Shown: positions 29,681 to 34,144 of the stretch, piece after piece | Position numbering within the stretch: position 1 is the stretch's first letter | How the letters are laid out: every line of letters starts with the position of its first letter | Source: Phycisphaerales bacterium | GTDB taxonomy: Bacteria; Planctomycetota; Phycisphaerae; Phycisphaerales; UBA1924 | Length of the DNA stretch: 34,144 nt | Reading direction: 5' to 3' | Assembly (NCBI GenBank): GCA_020427745.1 | Contig: JAGQOC010000005.1 | Coordinates: 1 to 34,144 of the forward strand | Notes under the pieces: generated by a model | Seen by the model: the letters and a program-made list of their open reading frames with translations, nothing else | What the model was told of the DNA's origin: nothing | Databases searched by the model: none | Translations under genes and position numbers: made by a program

Positions 29681-30724
29681 CTACGGACCCTCCAGCGTCC
29701 GCTCACACGCGTCCATCGCGTCGCCGACGACGGGATACGCCCGGGCGTAGTCGATCAGCACGCCGCCCGGATCCATCGCAAGGTCCGAGAACTCGTCGCG
29801 AAGTGATGAATGCACCGGCGTGTTCCGGCTCGCGCTCTGCGCGATCAGACGCTCACAAGCCGGTGAAACGAGGAACGCCGCGAGTTTTCTGGCGCCCTCC
29901 GGGTTCGGCGCGCCCGCGATGATCCCGACGGTATTGGGGATCGTGGTCGCTCCGAAGCTCGGCATCGCGGGGTCGTCATCGATCGACTCGTACACAAGCT
30001 CAACGCCCCACCCGTTCTCTTTCCCGGCGAACACATCGTCGGTGTCCGTCAGCCCGACATCGATCTCACCGAGCGACACGGCGCGGACAACGCTCATGTT
30101 CCCGTCGTAGAGCCGCAACTTGTTCTTCTTGAGGCCGTCGAGCCACACCTGGAACGAACCACTCCCCCACCGCTCACGGAGGACGGCCATGTGCCCGCGG
30201 GTGGTCCCGAACTGCGGACGCGCCATACCGATGCGCCCCTTCCATTCGGGATCTACCAACGCCCGCATCGTCGTCGGAGGCTCCCGGACCCGGTCAGCCG
30301 CGTACACGATCACCCGCGCCCGCTGCGCGAACCCCACCCATGTGCCGTCTCGCCCAATGAGTTCGCTCGGCCAGTCTTCGGGGACCGTGCCCGCCATTCC
30401 TCCTCGCTCGAGCGCCCCGGACGCCGCGAGGTGGATCGTGCCCATGGGCTCGCTGGACCACCAGACATCGCCCTTCGGGTGGTCGCTCTCGGCGAGGATC
30501 CGCGCGACGAGCCCGGTGGTTTTCGTCGCCTCGGTGTCGCCGAGGATCTGCACGCGGATGCCGGTCTCTTTGGTGAACGCGTCCGCGACGAGCTTTGCGA
30601 GGTGGTCATCCGCGCTGGTATACAGTACGACCGAGTCCTCGCCGTCATCCTGCTGGTTGGATTCCGAGCACCCTGGCGCGATCGCAGCCACGAGCAACAA
30701 CACGCACGCGATCAGCCAACGCAT
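29681..30724 (-). CDS. Extracellular solute-binding lipoprotein (iron/family 1 type)
   Basis: A 347-residue lipoprotein: MRWLIACVLLLVAAIAPGCS, lipobox APGC (Cys19). The mature fold opens with VVLYTSADDHLAKLVADAFTKETGIRVQIL, the pattern of FbpA/FutA-type Fe(III)-binding proteins, and includes GEIDVGLTDTDD. The double-Tyr iron site of FbpA is not clearly seen, so the ligand is open. No permease or ATPase is next to it. It is coupled to the gene before (TGATG overlap). Confidence 0.85.
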   Translation of the reverse strand: MRWLIACVLLLVAAIAPGCSESNQQDDGEDSVVLYTSADDHLAKLVADAFTKETGIRVQILGDTEATKTTGLVARILAESDHPKGDVWWSSEPMGTIHLAASGALERGGMAGTVPEDWPSELIGRDGTWVGFAQRARVIVYAADRVREPPTTMRALVDPEWKGRIGMARPQFGTTRGHMAVLRERWGSGSFQVWLDGLKKNKLRLYDGNMSVVRAVSLGEIDVGLTDTDDVFAGKENGWGVELVYESIDDDPAMPSFGATTIPNTVGIIAGAPNPEGARKLAAFLVSPACERLIAQSASRNTPVHSSLRDEFSDLAMDPGGVLIDYARAYPVVGDAMDACERTLEGP

Positions 30725-32538
30725 CAGTCACCTTCCGGCTTGGGATCCTTGGGCTTGTCGGCGTCGGCTCCCGCTGCGGCGGGCTTCGCTTCGCCCGTGC
30801 TCTCCTTGGCTTTGCTCTCAAGCCGGCCGAAGTAGTGCTTGATCGCCGCCTCGTGCTCATGCGGCACGCGCTTGGTCTCGATCGCCTGGGCCGCCTGTGT
30901 GGTGGCGCTCGTGACGACCTCGCTGAACTGCGCGGTCGATTCGCCGCGGACCTGCTCGCCGTTGACGAAGGTCGAGCTGATCACCGGGCCGTCGCCCGTT
31001 GTATTGACCGCCGCGTGCTCTTTCTTGATGGTGTAGTCGACGGCCTGCTGGTCGGGCGAAGCGCCGTTGCCCTGTCCCGGCCCGCCCGAGCCGTTGCCCA
31101 TGTTCTGCGAGGACTGCCCCTGGGAGTACTGCCCGGTCTCGCCCCACTCGCTGCCCTCGCCGAAGGTCTGGGCCCCCTGTCCTTGACCCTGTCCCTGCCC
31201 GAGCCCGGCCATCTGCCCCTCACACTGGGACATCGCCTGGTCGAGCGCCTGCATCTCCTGCTGCATCTGTTCCATGCCGGAGAGCTGCCCGCTCATGGAC
31301 TCCATGCCCTCGCCCGCCTGCTGCATATCGCCGTTCTGCATGCCCTGGGCCATCTGCCCCATCGCCTCGGCCATCGCGCTGGCGGCGTCGGACGCGTTCT
31401 GCTGCGCCTGGGCCTGTTTGGCGAGTTCCTGGATCTGCTCGGGGGACATGTTGCCCAGCTCTTCGAGCGCTTTCTTCATCGCCTCGGGGTCGCCCGAGAG
31501 CTGCTTGGCCTGCTGCTCACTCAGCCCGGCGGCCTGGAGCTGCTCCTCGAGCTGCTGGGTGTTCTGGGCCATTTTTTCGAGCTGTTCTTTCATCTTCTCG
31601 AGCTGGGCCGCGGCCTGCTTCTTGTCCGCCTCGGACATCTCCCCGTTCTGGATCTGGTTTGCGAGCTCGCTGAGTTTCTCCTGAGCCTCTTTGAAATCAC
31701 CGCGTGCCATCGCGCGCCCCATCTCGGACGCCGCGCCGGGCTCGGGGGCGTTGAGGTTCCGCATCGCGTCCTTGATCGCGTCGAAGGTCGCGCCGTCCTC
31801 GTCGTTGCGTTTGTCCTCGAGCTGGTCCTTGAGGGTCGTCAGCTTCTTGAGTGTTGCGCGGACCATCTCTTCGGGCTTGGCGTTCTCGATGCGGTCGGGG
31901 TTGAGGAGGTCCTCGCCCGACTCGTCGCCGAGCCCGTCGAGATCAAGATCCGCAGCTTTGGCGATGTCGGCCATCTTCTGGTTTACATCGGCGACCTTCG
32001 CTTGTACCTCGCGGACCTGCGCCTGCTCGGCGAGCTGCTGCTCCTTCTTCGCGAGCAGCCCGGTGACATCGGTGCTCGGGAGGAACCACACCGCGAGCAG
32101 CGCGAGCGCCGCCGCCAGCGGCATGGGCCACAATCTCGGCGCCGCGATCGGGAGTGCGTCGCGCATCACCACGCGCTTCGCTTTGCTGGCGGCATCGTCG
32201 ACGATTGTCCTCGACCAGGCATCGTCCGACTGGTCGACGCAGAGCGCCGTCGACAACGATTCGCGGAGCTCGGCGCGCTCGTCGACTTCCTGCGCCACCT
32301 TGAGCATGCTCGGGCGACGGAGCAGCGACCACACGAACGCGGTAACGAACGCAACACCGACCGCGATCAATGCGCTCATCATCCACGGGAACTCGAAGAC
32401 CGGAACGAGCTTCTGCGTGATCCGAGCGGCGACCATCAGCACCGCAGCAATGAACAGCGTCACCGCGAGCGTGCGGAGTAGGTCGATGAGGAACAGCCGT
32501 TTCTTGGCGATCCCGAGCACCCGTGTGATCTCGTTCAT
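30724..32538 (-). CDS. DUF4175-like membrane protein with Gln-rich coiled coils
   Basis: A 604-residue protein with three N-terminal helices (about 20-40, 50-70, 140-160), then long alpha-helical heptads rich in Gln, Met, Glu and Ala (EQLEKMAQNTQQLEEQLQAA), a Gly-Gln run GLGQGQGQGQG, a Gly/Ser/Asn linker and an acidic Lys-rich tail. The layout resembles large DUF4175-like proteins that occur beside MoxR/Bat genes; this is a pattern match only. AGGAG 7 bases before the ATG. It is coupled to the solute-binding protein. Role unknown. Confidence 0.75.
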   Translation of the reverse strand: MNEITRVLGIAKKRLFLIDLLRTLAVTLFIAAVLMVAARITQKLVPVFEFPWMMSALIAVGVAFVTAFVWSLLRRPSMLKVAQEVDERAELRESLSTALCVDQSDDAWSRTIVDDAASKAKRVVMRDALPIAAPRLWPMPLAAALALLAVWFLPSTDVTGLLAKKEQQLAEQAQVREVQAKVADVNQKMADIAKAADLDLDGLGDESGEDLLNPDRIENAKPEEMVRATLKKLTTLKDQLEDKRNDEDGATFDAIKDAMRNLNAPEPGAASEMGRAMARGDFKEAQEKLSELANQIQNGEMSEADKKQAAAQLEKMKEQLEKMAQNTQQLEEQLQAAGLSEQQAKQLSGDPEAMKKALEELGNMSPEQIQELAKQAQAQQNASDAASAMAEAMGQMAQGMQNGDMQQAGEGMESMSGQLSGMEQMQQEMQALDQAMSQCEGQMAGLGQGQGQGQGAQTFGEGSEWGETGQYSQGQSSQNMGNGSGGPGQGNGASPDQQAVDYTIKKEHAAVNTTGDGPVISSTFVNGEQVRGESTAQFSEVVTSATTQAAQAIETKRVPHEHEAAIKHYFGRLESKAKESTGEAKPAAAGADADKPKDPKPEGD

Positions 32539-32585
32539 AGCGAGTCTCCTTGGAGGGGCAAACCCATTCGCTTCCCCTCCATATT

Positions 32586-32627
32586 CGGAACTTCTGCGCC
32601 GCTGTCACGCAGAATCCGAAGTTTTTT
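32586..32627 (+). terminator. Orphan intrinsic terminator in a divergent gap
   Basis: On the plus strand CGGA (32586-32589) and TTCTGCG (32592-32598), with a 2-base bulge, pair with CGCAGAA (32608-32614) and TCCG (32615-32618); loop of 9, then AAG and six T (32622-32627). No plus-strand gene lies before it: the gene to its left is on the minus strand. It may stop antisense transcription or attenuate the ligase-type gene at 32738. Confidence 0.65.
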
Positions 32628-32652
32628 CCGTTTCCACCCCAATCGTACCAAT

Positions 32653-32669
32653 CAACCAGGCCCTGGTTG
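32653..32669. repeat. 17-base palindrome upstream of the O-antigen-ligase-type gene
   Basis: CAACCAGG, C, CCTGGTTG: perfect 8-bp arms about a single base. It sits 69 bases before the ATG at 32738, an operator-like position. Confidence 0.5.
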
Positions 32670-32737
32670 CCCGTTGTTGCGCGCCTGTGACCGCCGATCC
32701 GGGTGGATTCGCCCGTGCTCAAGGCCCACAATCGCCC

Positions 32738-34105
32738 ATGCCCGCCGATGACCAGCCCGCCCCACCGCCGCCTGCAACGGACCGACCGGGGTACCTCGCA
32801 CGGTTTCTTGGGCTCCTGGACGGCTCCTACATCGACCGGGCAGCCTGCGACCAGGCGTTCAAACGCATGCACGCCCGCGACGCGATCGGGGACAGGGTCC
32901 ACCTGTTCTTCGCACTCATCTGGTGCGTGCTGCTCTTTTCGCCCCAGAGCGTAATGCAGATCGCCGTGCTCCCGATGGTGGTGTTCTTTGTCGTCCGGGT
33001 GCTCAACACCTTCCCGCTCTGGATCCACGGCTTCGGGCAGCCCGCGGTGCTCGCGACGATCATCCTCGCCGGGTGGATGGGGATCACGCTGCTCTGGTCA
33101 CCCAATCCGCTGCTCGGCGCGGAGGAGATCTCCCAGCTCCGCTGGCTGGCAGCCACCGGGTTCCTGTTCCCGGTCATCCGCCATCGAGGGCTCCTGCTCT
33201 CCGCGCTGCTCGTCGGGTACGCGTCGATGATGATCGCCCAGGTCTTCGACGCCTTCGACGGCTTCGGGAACCGCACGCTCTACCGATTCTTCTGGCACGA
33301 GCCCAACAGAATCTCCGGATGGACACAGCCTGTCGTTGCGGGATCCATGCTCGTCGCCGGGCTCGGGCTCGTCCTCCCCGCGGCGTTGTTCGACCGGGCC
33401 CGCCGACCGCTCTGGATCGTTGCGAGCGTGCTGATGTGTGTTTCCGTCCTCGCGACCGGTTCACGCGGTGCGTGGCTCGCGATGGCGGCGCTGGTGCTGA
33501 CGATCCTCCTCTACGGCTTCGTCACCAAGCGACTCAACCGACGGGTGCTCGTAGGTGCGTTTGTTCTTGGCGCACTCGTGATCGCGACTGTACTCGCGAT
33601 CGACGGCGGGAACATCAGAGAACGCGCTGCCGAAGCACGCACAGAGATCACTGGAGCGATCGACGGCGAGTACAACTCACACACCGGTGCCCGCATCCGT
33701 ATGGCCCAGCTCGCGATCGACGCGACTACCGCTCACCCGATCGCCGGTGTCGGCGCGGGCGGCTACAAACAGTGGGCCACAGAGCACGACGACACCGATT
33801 CGTTCATCCACGATCATGCGCACAACACACCGCTGCAGCTCTCCGCAACAACCGGATTGCTCGGGCTGCTGCTCGGGATCGTGCTCTTTATGACGCTCAT
33901 TCGCAACGCGCACAACGCGAAAAAACCTTGTGAAACAAACGGTTTGATGCTCGGCCCAATGTTCGCGATCATCGGGATGCTGTTCGTTTCGATGACCGAC
34001 GCGGTACTCATCAACGCGCAGACCGCGGCGCTCCTCGGAACGCTCGCCGCGCTCTCGCCGGCATATATCCCGGACTCAGAACAGCCCTCGTCAGTCGTCC
34101 GCTGA
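32738..34105 (+). CDS. O-antigen ligase/polymerase-type membrane protein
   Basis: A 455-residue inner-membrane protein with about 10 helices and the Wzy_C (O-antigen ligase) pattern: a long outer loop with NSHTGARIRMAQLAIDATTAHPIAGVGAGGYKQW and DHAHNTPLQLSATTGLLGLLLG. The Arg and the HNTPLQ His-type residues are those of WaaL/Wzy-like enzymes that join undecaprenyl-linked polysaccharide to lipid A or other acceptors, or polymerise it. The ATG at 32738 is the first after the divergent promoter region; an open frame running back to 31691 is antisense to the coiled-coil gene. CACAAT lies 5 bases before the ATG. Which acceptor is used is unknown. Confidence 0.85.
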   Translation: MPADDQPAPPPPATDRPGYLARFLGLLDGSYIDRAACDQAFKRMHARDAIGDRVHLFFALIWCVLLFSPQSVMQIAVLPMVVFFVVRVLNTFPLWIHGFGQPAVLATIILAGWMGITLLWSPNPLLGAEEISQLRWLAATGFLFPVIRHRGLLLSALLVGYASMMIAQVFDAFDGFGNRTLYRFFWHEPNRISGWTQPVVAGSMLVAGLGLVLPAALFDRARRPLWIVASVLMCVSVLATGSRGAWLAMAALVLTILLYGFVTKRLNRRVLVGAFVLGALVIATVLAIDGGNIRERAAEARTEITGAIDGEYNSHTGARIRMAQLAIDATTAHPIAGVGAGGYKQWATEHDDTDSFIHDHAHNTPLQLSATTGLLGLLLGIVLFMTLIRNAHNAKKPCETNGLMLGPMFAIIGMLFVSMTDAVLINAQTAALLGTLAALSPAYIPDSEQPSSVVR

Positions 34106-34144
34106 GATCGATTTCGGGCCTTCTTTGCCCGCGACGCGTTCCAT
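34091..34144 (-). CDS. 3' end of a minus-strand gene, cut by the window edge
   Basis: The last codons of a minus-strand frame, ending KEGPKSISADD before TGA at 34093-34091. The first codon in view is ATG but the gene may extend past 34144. It overlaps the end of the ligase-type gene by 15 bases (convergent). Too short to identify. Confidence 0.35.
   Translation of the reverse strand: MERVAGKEGPKSISADD

Noticed and set aside
31691-32737. Long N-terminal extension of the ligase-type frame
   Set aside because: It is antisense to the coiled-coil gene, and its Ser/Ala-rich composition is what the opposite strand would give.
1-34144. tRNA, rRNA, CRISPR, insertion sequence or prophage
   Set aside because: No tRNA T-arm motif, regularly spaced repeat, transposase, integrase or terminal inverted repeats were seen.

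Overview
The window is a GC-rich chromosomal segment, most likely from a planctomycete of the Phycisphaerae type. The reasons are two secreted proteins with PEP-CTERM-like tails (proline motif, hydrophobic stretch, arginine cluster), a HYExAFE-family protein, a pseudopilin-like protein with a DUF4190 domain, and a very large signal peptidase I with an inserted domain. No tRNA, rRNA, CRISPR array, insertion sequence or prophage was seen. It reads as ordinary core chromosome with a few accessory genes at the left.

Left part (1-5200): an ArsR-type regulator with its own operator and promoter, a membrane-anchored EEP-family protein with a degenerate active site, then on the + strand GDP-L-fucose synthase, an AT-richer membrane protein and an AAC(6')-like acetyltransferase. 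Next come a PEP-CTERM protein with a laminin-B-like domain, a strong terminator, and a DUF1450 (YuzB-like) CLGNC protein. The second PEP-CTERM protein, on the opposite strand, looks like a Cys-Gln thioester (TQXA-like) surface protein.

5878-17970 (minus strand): a 580-base region without an obvious gene that holds a terminator, hairpins and a possible small RNA. It is followed by a likely operon of three small envelope proteins, the RicT/PSP1 protein and lepB. Further on are a HYExAFE nuclease-like protein, an MCE transport set (MlaF-like ATPase, MlaD-like protein, lipase-like hydrolase; no MlaE permease here), a DUF4190 protein, and the row rnpA-yidD-tetR-nifS.

17974-25265 (plus strand): miaA (divergent from rnpA), topA with a lysine-rich N-terminal tail, a ClC-type channel with CBS domains, a pseudopilin-like protein and a lipoprotein. 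25270-32538 (minus strand): a short UvrC without its helix-hairpin-helix end, a lipoprotein, an M20 amidohydrolase, an HD-GYP phosphodiesterase, and a coupled pair of a DUF4175-like coiled-coil membrane protein and a solute-binding protein. The right end holds an O-antigen-ligase-type protein and the 3' tip of another gene.

The most striking signal is not a gene. Eleven genes have a TANNNT hexamer exactly 5 or 6 bases before the start codon and no Shine-Dalgarno sequence, which is the signature of leaderless mRNAs. The other genes mostly have a clear Shine-Dalgarno sequence or start inside the stop codon of the gene before. The window thus seems to show two translation-start classes side by side, with rnpA and miaA diverging from back-to-back leaderless promoters.
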